DNA from: CAYSLA01 sp964431685
GTDB taxonomy: Bacteria > Armatimonadota > UBA5829
DNA: 16,681 nt
Assembly (NCBI GenBank): GCA_964431685.1
Contig: CAYSLA010000068.1
Coordinates: 1-16,681 of the forward strand
Direction: 5' to 3'
Below, piece by piece: positions 1 to 8,940 of this stretch. Each line of letters starts with the position of its first letter. Positions within the stretch are counted from its first letter, which is position 1. Position numbers and translations under genes: made by a program. The notes under the pieces are model-generated. The model saw only the letters and a program-made list of their open reading frames with translations, was not told the origin of the DNA and ran no database searches.

Positions 1-2
1 TC

Positions 3-1250
3 AATGGCCGGATCATCAGGTACACGGACGATTCAGGCAATCACACGGACCGTATAGATGGCAACGGAGTGATCTACGCAGAGGGCAACGTTCGCGTTCG
101 GGGAATGCTGCCCCCTGGAATGCAGCTCACCATCGTGTCAAATGAGAACATATACATAGAAGGCAATCTGCTGAAACATCGGGATCCGGAAACGCCGATA
201 GCTCCGGGCGACCCCTGGCGGGGGGCTGACGAAACGTGTTCTCTGGCTTTGCTTGCCAGGAATTACGTATGCGTGAACACGACGCAGTTTGTGGCTCCGA
301 TCTACGGCGTCGGGGCGAATAACATAGGCTCGGACGCTGACGACGGCAGCCCGCCTTACCACCTGATCGTCTCGAGCGATCCGGCCAGCAGACTAAGATT
401 CCTGTTTGAGTTCGGCCCATGGGAGTCGGAGACCGGCGCAGAGCCGTCAGATCGAATGTTGGCGATTCGCCACGCGGGCCAGACAGATCCGGCTTATGTG
501 AACTACTGGCTCAACCCGGGTGACGCGACACCCGAATGGGGCATTTTGCGGCTCAACCCAGGCGGCATAGCAGGCTTCCCAGAGCACGTCTTTGGCGTGG
601 GAGATCCACGGTTCACCACTGCCGGGTGGGGTGTGAAGCCCGCTTTCGTGGGAGGCGTGCTCGACCTCGTGCCAGCCATGAATGCGTATCTAAACACTGA
701 TCCCAGCTTCATCAATTTCCTTGATGTCGCATTGGACCAAGCCTACTATACCATGAGCAACTATCTGCTCGGTGGGGTTAATGTCCAACCAATGGATGTG
801 CGAATAGAGGCGCTCATATACGCTGAGCAGGGTTCGTTCTTTGTGATTCCGGGATACTGGTTCAATCCTGATCCGCGGGACACCCCGGGCCCAAGCAGGT
901 TGGGCGGATATGATGCCCGGTTCCCGTTCTACGGTGACCCTCTCGACATACGCATAATCATTGATGGCGCGGTGAGTGAGAATGTCCCGGCGACCGTGAG
1001 CGACGTGGAAGCGTGGATGAACAAGTGGGGCAGGATTCCGGATAACTACGGTTCCAGCAGCTTGTCTACGGCCCATCCGGGCGAGGGTCTCACATTTCTT
1101 TATGATGATCATGCGGGGTGGCCGCTCAGTAATCTCCGTGCTGCCTCGGGTCAAAAGCCGATTCGTTCTGACAAGTACGGGCGGCCGCTGCCATTCGCGC
1201 CGAAGCTGCCGGTCAGCCCCAGTGTTATCTATGTTGGTGATGTTCTCTAG
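3..1250 (+). CDS. Surface/pilus-associated protein, DUF4900-like, 5' end outside window
   Basis: The frame is open from the first complete codon at base 3 to the TAG at 1248-1250, giving about 415 residues, so this is the C-terminal part of a gene that starts upstream. The first 60 residues have an alternating, beta-helix-like pattern (GNGVIYAEGNVRVRG, then QLTIVSNENIYIEGNLLK). This resembles the DUF4900-type repeats of large prepilin-associated or exported proteins (family recall, not a search). The rest is rich in Gly, Pro, Asn, Tyr and Phe and has no transmembrane segment or catalytic motif that I can see. The C-terminal part (IEALIYAEQGSFFVIPGYWF, then LDIRIIIDGAVSEN) looks like more of the same extracellular beta fold. 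Function unknown; a cell-surface or pilus-related role is inferred. The next plus-strand gene also encodes a secreted protein, but a repeat element separates the two. Confidence 0.6.
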   Translation, partial: NGRIIRYTDDSGNHTDRIDGNGVIYAEGNVRVRGMLPPGMQLTIVSNENIYIEGNLLKHRDPETPIAPGDPWRGADETCSLALLARNYVCVNTTQFVAPIYGVGANNIGSDADDGSPPYHLIVSSDPASRLRFLFEFGPWESETGAEPSDRMLAIRHAGQTDPAYVNYWLNPGDATPEWGILRLNPGGIAGFPEHVFGVGDPRFTTAGWGVKPAFVGGVLDLVPAMNAYLNTDPSFINFLDVALDQAYYTMSNYLLGGVNVQPMDVRIEALIYAEQGSFFVIPGYWFNPDPRDTPGPSRLGGYDARFPFYGDPLDIRIIIDGAVSENVPATVSDVEAWMNKWGRIPDNYGSSSLSTAHPGEGLTFLYDDHAGWPLSNLRAASGQKPIRSDKYGRPLPFAPKLPVSPSVIYVGDVL

Positions 1251-1265
1251 TGCGGGATTTGATAT

Positions 1266-1336
1266 CACGTCGTGCTGAACTTGATTCAGCATCCACCGCA
1301 CGAAGGTATGGGTCCTGAAACCAGTTCAGGATGACG
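1266..1336. repeat. Double-hairpin interspersed repeat (REP/MITE-like)
   Basis: This intergenic element of about 70 nt holds two hairpins. The first is GCTGAA-cttga-TTCAGC (1274-1290) and the second is TCCTGAA-accag-TTCAGGA (1313-1331). The two halves are also imperfect inverted copies of each other, with outer ends near TCACGTC and GATGACGT, so the whole element can fold back. The wording (CTGAACTTG-TTCAGCAT, then CCTGAAAC-AGTTCAGGATGAC) matches a palindromic repeat known to be scattered through many unrelated bacterial genomes; that identification is from memory. It fills the gap between the first two plus-strand genes and may also act as an RNA 3'-end structure. Confidence 0.7.
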
Positions 1337-1381
1337 TATTACTCTGCAGGCTTGAACTCGCATGAGTTAGGGGTGTGCAAA

Positions 1382-4300
1382 ATGTCCAGACTGATTCGCG
1401 CCATTATTCCGACACTTGCGGTGTTATTCGTATGCATAATTGTCTGTGAGGCTGCCTGGGCTGCCGGTTATCTCTATGCAGGCAAGCGCAGGAAGATCAA
1501 TTGCGGCATTCTCACCACCGTCGATAGCCCGGCTGCGCCCAACTCCGTGGGTCTGCTATTCTACGCACTCGATTACAACTTCTACGATATGAAGCCTGGG
1601 GGCTGGAGCCTGGAGAATCCGCTCTCGTCGACTAGTGCGTCCACAGCGGGCGGCAAGCAGATACCGGCATATTGGATGGTTCGGTCCACTTCAGATCTCT
1701 CGCGCATGAACGTCGTCTACATGCCGGTCTCTACTACCACCACGCTCACTGAGCAGGAGAAGCGCCGCCTCAGGAGGTTTGTCGACGGCGGCGGCGTGCT
1801 GTGGCTGGACATAGTTCGCGATCCGCCCGGAGCCGGCTTCGCAGCAGACATCAACAACTTCCTTGTCAGCGGTTTTGGGTTCAAGACCAGTATGGACGGA
1901 TCGTTCGATGTGGCATCCAATCGCCACCATCCGCTTCTTACGGTTCCTTATTGGATCAGCGATGCTGAGGTTGCCTCTGTTGGGATGAATGCCCTGACAG
2001 CCAGGCGGTTCTATCTCTACCCCGGCTATCAGTCCGGCACCACCTACGGTACTATGCCGGACGCTCCGTTCACCTTTGATGTGCTCCTGCCAGTTGTCGA
2101 GAATGCCACGGCAACCGGCAGGAATCCGAGCATTGCCGCGAACTCGTTCGGAAGCGGACGTATCGTGGCGACTTCACAGTACGTCGGCGGAGGCTGCCTG
2201 CTGCCCTACCCATATAATGTGCCCAGCCTCAAGCTTGCTTACAACATTATGGCCTATGCCGCTGCCTGGACTGAGCCGAGAAAGGACTCCAGACGGTCCG
2301 GCAACTCCATCGAGTCCGCTGGGGCCACCCGGCTGTCCAGCCTGTGGACACTGCCCGTGCCTCCCTCGAGTGGCGGCGGGTCCAGTCGATATGACTGCTC
2401 GCCGATCATCTACAAGAACGTGGTGTTCTACAGCAGCGGAAACAGTGTCTACGCTCTTGACTTGATGCCCAGTGAGGACCTCGATCAAGACGGCAATCCC
2501 GATGACGGATTTCAGGGCCTGCCGGGAGGAATGATGGATGGCGGTCAGGATGTGATATGGGTGTGGCAGGGCCCCTCCGGCACGCTCTCATCACCCGTGC
2601 TTATGACAGGCCAGAACCCTCTCAACCCGGGCGAGAGCATTGAGGCTCTGATTGTGCTGTCGAGCAGTGGAGACGTGTTTATACTTGATGCGTTTCCAAA
2701 CGTGGATGGCAGACTCGCGCCAGCCACTACTGTGCTGGATGGGTTTTCGGTCGGCGCACCTTGTTCTCCACCGCTGCCGCCAATATACGTTAACGGCTGG
2801 ATATACGTTGCCCAGAGCGACTGCCGCCTTTACGGCTACAACCCATTCTTGAAAAGATATGCCGACGGTCCTCCGGTGCGGACTGGAGTCAAGTGGGAGT
2901 GTACCATAGAGCGGCTCTCCAAGGCCTCAGGCGCTCTGAAGGGCGGCCCGACCTACGGTGTTTTGGACACCGGTGGCGCTTCCGTCGGAAGCATATTCTG
3001 GACGGGATCCTGGCAGGAGCCGTCCGCGCCCGAGCAGTCGGATGTGTTGTTTAACATACCTCTGACGGTTAGCAATGACCGGATGAGGATCACCAAGCGC
3101 GGACCGGTCGCCACAGTGGTTGCGAACTACGCTGTCATGGGCAAGGTCGGCACTGAACCGCAACCGGCGACGGTCGCCGTGAAGTATGCGTATGATCAGT
3201 TGAGTGGGAAGCTGGGGGAGCCAAAGATACTGTCTGACACTGAGATTACCAGGGTTGCCAATGGGTTCAATATTACTCCAACCAGGCCGATAGGCCCGGC
3301 CGATGTTGTCTACGGTTCATACAACCTGGACTACACCGAGGGTGCTCCAAATGCGTTCAGGACTGCTCTGCAACCAGCTCCAAACGCCAGCAGCATCCCA
3401 CCAACGCCTCCAACCAGGGCTACATCAACTCCCAGTATCGGTCCGGACAACATGATCTATTTGTGCGGAAAGCGAGACGGCGGTGGGGGCGTTATATATG
3501 GTATTGAGGCACTGCCCACGTCTCGACACTTCCGCTGGTTCTATTCTCTCCACGAGGACATGCTGGTTCGCACCCTCTCCGGCTCCGAAACGCTGGTGCC
3601 GGGCGTGGTGCGAGACGAAGCGGGTGCGTCACTCACAGAGATGATACCGGTAGGCACTCCCGCGGTGTCTAATGGAAAAGTGTTTGTGAACGTCGTTGGC
3701 CGGGCCGCCGGCGGCGGATCGCGAGGCGCCATACTGTGCTTCAAGGCCAATCCGTCGTTCCGGATCCGCATTGTTGAAAATGAGGGATTCGATTCCAGCG
3801 GCAATCCGAATCGCGTGCCGAAAAGACTCTACAATCCGGTGAGCAGGTCACGAATGGCCGTCAAGCTGTGGCAGCCTGATACATTTTCCTCAGCGAGTGA
3901 GCAGACTCCGAGCGTAGCTGAAGCCACCGACGTTTCACGTGCTGGCAGACCGATGGTCGACTACGACAACGGCACCATCACGTTCAGCAATTTCGACTTG
4001 CTGCGGGTCAGGAGGAGCGCCGCCACCTACGGAGACCTGTTCTCGCCGTCACTGCCTGTGTGGGTGTTTCTTGACGACGTAGCCGTTCCAATAGACTTCT
4101 CGACGTTCAAGCCTGGGGTTAAGATAGGCGGCGATCCGCCAGTTCTCCGGACCGGAGACTCCGTTGACCTTTCGGAGTGGAACAATCTCTTGTGGTACTA
4201 TCTGCCTCCTGGGGATGTTAGCATCGGCTCGTCGCCGGTCGTAATTGGGGACACGGTCTACTGTGTAACCGATCAGGGAGGCTTGGTAGCGCTCAATGCG

Positions 4301-5706
4301 GAGACCGGGCGAACGGATGCAGGCCCTCTTCCTACGAATGATCGCAAACTGGTCTACTACGACGGTGTGAGTTCTGATTCCTACGTTGGATCGGGGACAC
4401 TGAGCCCGGACACCAACGTTTCTCTTGCGGCGTCGAACGGAGTGCTGGTCATACCGGCTGGCGACGGACTTCACGCGTGGAGCAATACCACCACGCTCAT
4501 CGCCGACTCGAACCGCATAGTGGAAGTCGATGGAGCGGGAGAGATCAAGTGGAGTCTTGACTCCGTCAATATCCCGGTCTCCGTGCCGGTGGGAGGAGTC
4601 GCGCCTGCCGTCAAACCAACACCCATAAACCGGCCCAACAGGGCCAGGTATCTGCCCAACAACGAGATGCTCGTTGTCAATACGGGAGCAGGCCAGGTTC
4701 TCAAAGTCGGTAAGGGCGGATTCGTGGGCGTGGAGTCCGTGGGCAGCAAGTTCTTCCGGTGGGTGTTCGACAGGTTCAGCGATCCGCTGCACTTGCTCAG
4801 ACCAGGTCAGCCGCTGAGTATCTCGTCTCCCACAGACGCCGCAATCTGGCAGGAGATGGATGGCAACACATTGGTCATCCACTGTCTTGTCGCCGATTCN
4901 NNNNNNNNNNNNNNNNNNNNNNNNNNNNNNNNNNNNNNNNNNNNNNNNNNNNNNNNNNNNNNNNNNNNNNNNNNNNNNNNNNNNNNNNNNNNNNNNNNNG
5001 GGACCCCAGCGTCAGCGTGGGAACGTACGACGTATGGGCGGCCATATCGAACTATTCGACATTCGAGCCTCCCTCCGGCGACAAAACTCAGGCGATAGGG
5101 GGGGCAGTAGTAGCCATTCGCTACAGACAGAAGGACTTTAGCCGAGCCGAGCCGTGGAACTACTCTGTTCCGCAGTCCGGTGAGATTGTGGCAAAGTACG
5201 ACAGGGTGAGGTTTGGAGGAGCGGAGTATCGTCTATCCGGCCCCAGATTTATCCATGTCAGTGACACCGGCAGCTATGTGTTGATCTGCGACAATCGCGG
5301 GGTCTACAAAGCACAGTTGGACGGCGGCGGGAACCTCAATGCCGTGGGTGTGCTCATAGATGCCGACTATAGCGGGCTGGACCGCGACTTGGGTACTCCT
5401 GGTATCCAAAGCATCTTCGGTCCTCCCGGCGTGCCCGGCCCGAGCGGAACACTGAGACCCGCCAGCGTTCAGGAACTGCCGGGCGGCAGGCTTCTGGTAG
5501 CCAACAGTTACTCGGGTTCCAGTCAGTCCGGGACGAGGTTCAGCGGCGAGGTCTTTGAGTATGACATGTCCAGCGATTCCATAGTGTGGAGTTCACCGCG
5601 GATCGAGTTCGACTACGCCGGAGGCCCAATGGACTATGTCTGGCGTCAACAGCAGGGCAACAGCTATCTGTTGAGGCAGCCTCGGTCCGCCGTACGGCAG
5701 CAATAG
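1382..5706 (+). CDS. Giant secreted PQQ-like beta-propeller protein (contains 100-N gap)
   Basis: The ATG at 1382 is chosen because a clean signal peptide begins there: MSRL-IRA, then a hydrophobic core (IIPTLAVLFVCIIV) ending in AAWAAG. The frame stays open 17 codons upstream, but those codons are not signal-like. An AGGGG lies about 12 nt upstream. Residues about 110-145 (NVVYMPVSTTTTLTEQEKRR, then FVDGGGVLWLD) resemble the glutamine-amidotransferase-like fold of DUF4159/ThuA-type proteins. From about residue 340 on there are propeller-blade repeats of the form SPVI...VY...G.VYALD, near residues 340, 402, 463, 760 and 951. The blade at 951 (SSPVVIGDTVYCVT, then GLVALNAETGR) is the most typical. 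After the N gap the protein continues in another frame from 5002 to the TAG at 5704-5706 with similar propeller-like sequence. The frame change therefore reflects the arbitrary gap length. The continuation of the first frame beyond the gap to 5098 is spurious. Likely extracellular or periplasmic; ligand unknown. Confidence 0.7.
4900..4999. other. Assembly gap, exactly 100 N
   Basis: Bases 4900-4999 are all N. A run of exactly 100 is the usual placeholder for a scaffold join of unknown length. It lies inside the propeller gene. Upstream coding is in frame 2 and downstream coding in frame 1, so the true missing length is not known and is not 100 modulo 3, if both sides belong to one intact gene. 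Confidence 0.95.
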
Positions 5707-5712
5707 TCTTGC

Positions 5713-6525
5713 TCAGTGCGATGACAGATCGGACAGGTCGGACGGGTCAGACCTGTCTGACCCGTCCAGTTCTGCATCTCCGCCCGCACTCTCCAACATC
5801 TTGGACAGTTCTCTGCCCGCTGCAATCCTTGACTCCGCATCGTCGCCGGCGAGCTTCATAAGATTCGAGCGAATTACGGCGAACGACGAGTCTATGCTGT
5901 CGAGTTCGCTGAGTATCCTGGCGCACGTCGACTCAATTGCTTCTGCGTTGTTCAGGTCGCTGGTGCGGGCCTCAATAACCGTCCGAAGCTCGGTGATTCT
6001 AGCCGGGTCCTGCTCGGAGTCTGCCGTGTTCTTAAGCTCCTCGAGTTTGCTCCTCGCCCCCGTTACGTCGATGTTGCGCAGGTTCGCCAGTAGTTCCCGG
6101 CGCTTCTGGGCGATTGACATTGCGCGTTCCAGGAGGATGTTGGTCTGCAAGAGCACATTGGCCACTTCGGGCATGGTGTCCCTGCCCGTCGATCTGGCTT
6201 CCTCACCTATGTCTCTGTGGCACTTGAGGATGGATTTCACCTTGACTCTGGCGTCGGCATCCAACTCTTCGATCCGGAAAGTCAGGTTGCGCTGAACCTC
6301 CGCCCGCTCCATGCGGTCTCGCTCGGTGCGGATGGCCTTCTGGAACCCTGGGCTTTTCCGTATCCTGTCGGCTGCCACGAAAGCCGATGCTAGAACCAGT
6401 CCTCCGATCAGAAGCCATACCAGGCTGCCCCCGAACGCGGCAATGAGTATACCCGCCAGTATCAAGACTATGACCAGCGGGTTTCTCAATGCCTTTCTAT
6501 AGGTGCTGGAGACGTTTGACTCCAT
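5713..6525 (-). CDS. Membrane-anchored coiled-coil protein, unknown function
   Basis: This 270-residue protein is not one I recognise. Residues 16-30 and 35-52 are two hydrophobic segments separated by a short Gly-rich turn, so the N-terminus is probably a membrane hairpin. The remaining 215 residues are charged and heptad-like, rich in Glu, Arg, Leu and Ala (for example 130-250), which suggests a long cytoplasmic coiled coil. The last residues (255-268) are a degenerate SD/DLSD run encoded by a palindromic repeat. The ATG at 6523-6525 lies 13 nt downstream of the preceding glutamate dehydrogenase stop. Its AGGGA ribosome site overlaps that stop codon, so the two are almost certainly cotranscribed. 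It ends 6 nt from the convergent propeller gene. The layout recalls stress-type membrane-shaping proteins, but I would not assign a role. Confidence 0.75.
   Translation of the reverse strand: MESNVSSTYRKALRNPLVIVLILAGILIAAFGGSLVWLLIGGLVLASAFVAADRIRKSPGFQKAIRTERDRMERAEVQRNLTFRIEELDADARVKVKSILKCHRDIGEEARSTGRDTMPEVANVLLQTNILLERAMSIAQKRRELLANLRNIDVTGARSKLEELKNTADSEQDPARITELRTVIEARTSDLNNAEAIESTCARILSELDSIDSSFAVIRSNLMKLAGDDAESRIAAGRELSKMLESAGGDAELDGSDRSDPSDLSDLSSH
5740..5767. repeat. 28-nt near-perfect palindrome in a coding tail
   Basis: GGACGGGTCAGAC (5740-5752) and GTCTGACCCGTCC (5755-5767) are perfect 13-base inverted copies separated by CT. A related unit, GGACAGGTCGGAC, sits just before at 5731-5743, so the stretch looks like a small expanded GGACRGGTC-type repeat. 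It encodes residues 253-262 of the minus-strand coiled-coil protein (SD/PSD-rich tail). It lies at the 3' ends of two convergent genes, so it could help terminate both, but there is no T run on either side. Confidence 0.7.
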
Positions 6526-6538
6526 AGATGTCGGTTCC

Positions 6539-7726
6539 CTAAATCCAGCCTCTGTCTTTCATTGTCTGTATGACTTCGTCAACCGCAATGGCCTGTGCGG
6601 CCGTGCGGTGGTTGATTGCTTCGCTGTTTGCCATCTCGGCCACTCTGTTGTAGGCGCGTGACAACTGGCGATGGATGGTGTCGTAAGTTTCGGTCTTGTC
6701 AGTCAGACTGCCCGACTTTGCCTGACGCCACTCCACGTATGACGCGATAACGCCCCCGGAGTTAGCCAGAATGTCAGGCATCACACGGATTCCTCTCTCG
6801 GCGAAAACGGCGTCGCCGTCCGGCGTCGATGGATCATTGGCACCCTCGACAATCAGCTTCGCCTGCACCTTTGATGCAACGTCTCCGCTGAAGACCCCGC
6901 CGATTGCCGCAGGAACGAGCACGTCGACCGGCAGAGTGAGTACTTCCTCGCGGCCAATTGCAGTCAGCCCCAGTTTGGATGGATCAGGCGCCGCTGCCAT
7001 CTGTGCAACCGGCAGCCCTGAGTCACTGTGCCATCCGTGGTATATGTCCGATATTCCGATCACGCGAGCTCCCCACTCACTGAGAAAGATCGCGGACCAC
7101 TTGCCGACGTTACCAAATCCCTGGATTGCGACCGTGAGGTCTTTGGCTTCTTTGCCCAGCAAGTCCTTTGCAGCCATGGCCACGGTGCTGGCAACGCCAT
7201 AGCCGGTTGCTTCTTCTCGGCCCGGCAACCCGCCTATTCGGAAGGGTTTGCCTGTGACGGATTCAGGTATGTGCGTGCAGCCGTAGATAGTGGCCATATC
7301 TGACGGGGTGCTTCCGAGGTCCGGAGCAGGTATGTATATGCGGGTGTCGATATGCGAGCTGAACACGTGGACATACTCGCCGATAAGAGCTCTGCGCGAC
7401 TCAGGAGTCAGTGTCGCCGGATCGATACAGATGCCGGACTTACCGCCACCAAACGGTATTCCCGCCAGGGCGCACTTGTAAGTCATAAGCTCGGCCAGAC
7501 GGCGGGTCTCGTTCAGTGTGACATGTTCAGCGATTCGTATTCCACCCTTCGCCGGACCGCGCACCATTGAGTGGAGCACAATATACGAGTCTGCTTCGAG
7601 CAGCTTGCCATTCCACTTGATGTTGAGATGGGCGTAAGCCTCACGCTCACTCTTCTTGAGCATGTGCTCGGCCTCTCTGCCGATGCTCAAGTACTTGGAG
7701 ATGACATTGAAGTTCACGACGCTCAC
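6539..7726 (-). CDS. gdhA: Glu/Leu/Phe/Val dehydrogenase family, probably glutamate dehydrogenase
   Basis: This 395-residue enzyme interconverts glutamate and 2-oxoglutarate plus ammonia using NAD(P), acting in the cytoplasm as a hexamer (family knowledge). The catalytic set is visible: GPAKGGIR with K60, MTYKCAL with K84, PFGGGKSG with K96, and D136 in PAPDLG. The dinucleotide fold follows GREEATGYGV, with GFGNVG at 203-208. In ANSGGVIASYVEW the Ser that contacts the side-chain carboxylate in glutamate enzymes appears kept, which favours glutamate over branched-chain substrates. After D136 the sequence reads GSTPSDMATI rather than the common GTNEQTMAWI type, a mild divergence. The GTG at 7724-7726 has a strong AAGGAGA at 7 nt. 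The barrel-protein gene ends 61 nt upstream and the coiled-coil gene starts 13 nt downstream, suggesting one operon. Confidence 0.93.
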   Translation of the reverse strand: MSVVNFNVISKYLSIGREAEHMLKKSEREAYAHLNIKWNGKLLEADSYIVLHSMVRGPAKGGIRIAEHVTLNETRRLAELMTYKCALAGIPFGGGKSGICIDPATLTPESRRALIGEYVHVFSSHIDTRIYIPAPDLGSTPSDMATIYGCTHIPESVTGKPFRIGGLPGREEATGYGVASTVAMAAKDLLGKEAKDLTVAIQGFGNVGKWSAIFLSEWGARVIGISDIYHGWHSDSGLPVAQMAAAPDPSKLGLTAIGREEVLTLPVDVLVPAAIGGVFSGDVASKVQAKLIVEGANDPSTPDGDAVFAERGIRVMPDILANSGGVIASYVEWRQAKSGSLTDKTETYDTIHRQLSRAYNRVAEMANSEAINHRTAAQAIAVDEVIQTMKDRGWI

Positions 7727-7729
7727 GGT

Positions 7730-7747
7730 TGAATCTCCTTTGATTCA
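7730..7747 (-). promoter_or_regulatory. Hairpin presenting the gdhA ribosome site in its loop
   Basis: On the minus strand TGAATC and GATTCA form a 6-bp stem whose loop is AAAGGA, part of the AAGGAGA ribosome-binding site of the glutamate dehydrogenase gene. The start codon GTG follows 7 nt after the site. A stem this short could display or partly mask the site. No known RNA-switch fold is visible, so any regulatory role is speculative. Confidence 0.35.
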
Positions 7748-7787
7748 GATTTCCGGCATAGCGGGGAGTGTTTGGGACAATGGAAGC

Positions 7788-8783
7788 TTAGAACTTCGGG
7801 TACAAAAGCAACATAAGTCTCGTGCTTGGGATGTCTCCGTTGTCCGGCGTCATTATCGGAACTCTGTACTTCACGCCGATCGTAAGGTTCCTGTGGACAT
7901 CCCAACGGAAGCTCGGGTCGAATATCAGGCTGGTGCCGTTGAGCGACGTGCCTGCCAGTACTCCGCCTTCGACGCTCGGCGCAGGGGCACGAGGATATTC
8001 ATCGTCCTTCTGAGAACGCAGAGTCAGGCCGGCAGTTACCGCGGTCGTCCTGGAGATACCGTAGGTTCCTCCAACTGCAAGTATCCCGACCGTCCCTATC
8101 TTCGAGTCCTCAAATCCTTTGCCGAAGACCTTTAGCGCGGCGATCGCGTGGTAAGCCATTCTCTCGGCACCCCATCCGTATGCGAGCCCACCATAGAGAT
8201 TGAGCGACTTGGTTCCGGCCTGCCAGGCGATAGGCATCCTACCGGGGTCGGTGGAGTAGTAGCCTCGAGTGGAGGCATTGAACTGGTCGAAGTGTCTGTC
8301 GTCCTTGCCGGTCGGCAGATCGACACCGAAGCTTGCTACCAGCCGGGAATCGTCTTCCCTGATCCACAGCCTTTTGTTGACCAGTACGCTGATATCGCCG
8401 ATTCCCGTAGATTCTCCACTCGCGACCAATCCGTTGATATACCCTCGGGCCCGGTTCCTGGAGTATGGCACGATCGCCCGTATCGCACCGCCTTCTCCAA
8501 GAGGCCACGCCGCGTTCAGTCTGAAGAGGAGAGAATCGACGATCAGACTGGGTTGTACATCTCTGCCGTTCTTGTTGAAACCCTCGGCCTCGGTGTATAC
8601 TCCCTCGGCGGACAGAGTGAAGACTTGCGGCACGTTAGGCCCCATAAGGGTAAGTGCGACATCGCGGTCCGTGTCAATGAAAACGGGAGGATTTCTCAGG
8701 TATCCGTAGTCGGCTATCACCTGTGCTGAGGCTGAAGCACCCAGTAGCAGAATCCCGATTAGCACAAAAAGGGCGGTTCTCAT
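7788..8783 (-). CDS. Outer-membrane beta-barrel protein
   Basis: I start it at the ATG at 8781-8783, not at the GTG-like extension to 8825. From this Met the protein begins with an ideal signal peptide (MRTALFVLIGILLLGASASA, cleaved before Q), and GGAG lies 11 nt upstream on the minus strand. The mature protein of about 310 residues is made of alternating strands with many Gly, Tyr and charged turns, and contains no cytoplasmic-enzyme motif. It ends in LMLLLYPKF, and a terminal Phe after an amphipathic strand is the insertion signal of outer-membrane barrels. It resembles the broad MetA-pathway/transporter-like barrel group rather than a trimeric porin, but the substrate is unknown. It is first in an apparent operon with the glutamate dehydrogenase 61 nt downstream and is preceded by a near-consensus promoter. 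Together these could link outer-membrane uptake with amino-acid catabolism (inference). Confidence 0.8.
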   Translation of the reverse strand: MRTALFVLIGILLLGASASAQVIADYGYLRNPPVFIDTDRDVALTLMGPNVPQVFTLSAEGVYTEAEGFNKNGRDVQPSLIVDSLLFRLNAAWPLGEGGAIRAIVPYSRNRARGYINGLVASGESTGIGDISVLVNKRLWIREDDSRLVASFGVDLPTGKDDRHFDQFNASTRGYYSTDPGRMPIAWQAGTKSLNLYGGLAYGWGAERMAYHAIAALKVFGKGFEDSKIGTVGILAVGGTYGISRTTAVTAGLTLRSQKDDEYPRAPAPSVEGGVLAGTSLNGTSLIFDPSFRWDVHRNLTIGVKYRVPIMTPDNGDIPSTRLMLLLYPKF

Positions 8784-8838
8784 AGGTAGCGTATCTCCAT
8801 TCGTCGGATTGGCAGACCCACACACGGCCGCTCGCAGA

Positions 8839-8868
8839 ATTGTACGACGTTTCGTCGGGCCTTGTCAA
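8839..8868 (-). promoter_or_regulatory. Sigma70-type promoter for barrel-protein operon, with internal dyad
   Basis: Read on the minus strand: TTGACA (8868-8863), an 18-nt spacer, then TACAAT (8844-8839), one mismatch from full consensus. Transcription would begin near 8832, leaving a leader of about 50 nt before the ATG at 8783. Just upstream of the -10 element the spacer contains a dyad, CGACG-AAA-CGTCG (8857-8845), which is a natural position for a repressor. Confidence 0.75.
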
Positions 8869-8899
8869 CGATGTCCTTAACATTAACACGAATGCGCTT

Positions 8900-8940
8900 C
8901 TTCGGTCTGAGGGGTAGCACAAACCGACTCCAGACCGAAG
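8900..8940. repeat. 10-bp perfect inverted repeat, 21-nt spacer, upstream of barrel promoter
   Basis: CTTCGGTCTG (8900-8909) is perfectly repeated inverted as CAGACCGAAG (8931-8940). The arms are 31 bp centre to centre, close to three helical turns. The pair lies between the end of the DeoR-family gene (9009) and the -35 of the barrel-protein promoter (8868). It could be a paired protein-binding site for that promoter, or a long-loop stem at the end of the deoR-type transcript. No T run follows it on the minus strand, which argues against a simple terminator. The remaining bases from 8869 to 9008 show nothing else I can name. Confidence 0.55.

Noticed and set aside
690..1301. Open frame of 203 codons on the minus strand under the first gene
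   Set aside because: It runs against a convincing plus-strand protein, begins inside the palindromic repeat and has no recognisable fold. It is a shadow of the real gene.
4049..4882. Open frame of 277 codons on the minus strand inside the propeller gene
   Set aside because: The plus strand carries clear propeller blades here. The minus-strand product is Arg/His-rich with no domain pattern, as expected from antisense reading of GC-rich coding DNA.
8148..8729. 193-codon plus-strand frame under the barrel-protein gene
   Set aside because: The minus-strand protein has a signal peptide, a terminal Phe and its own promoter; the plus-strand frame has none of these.
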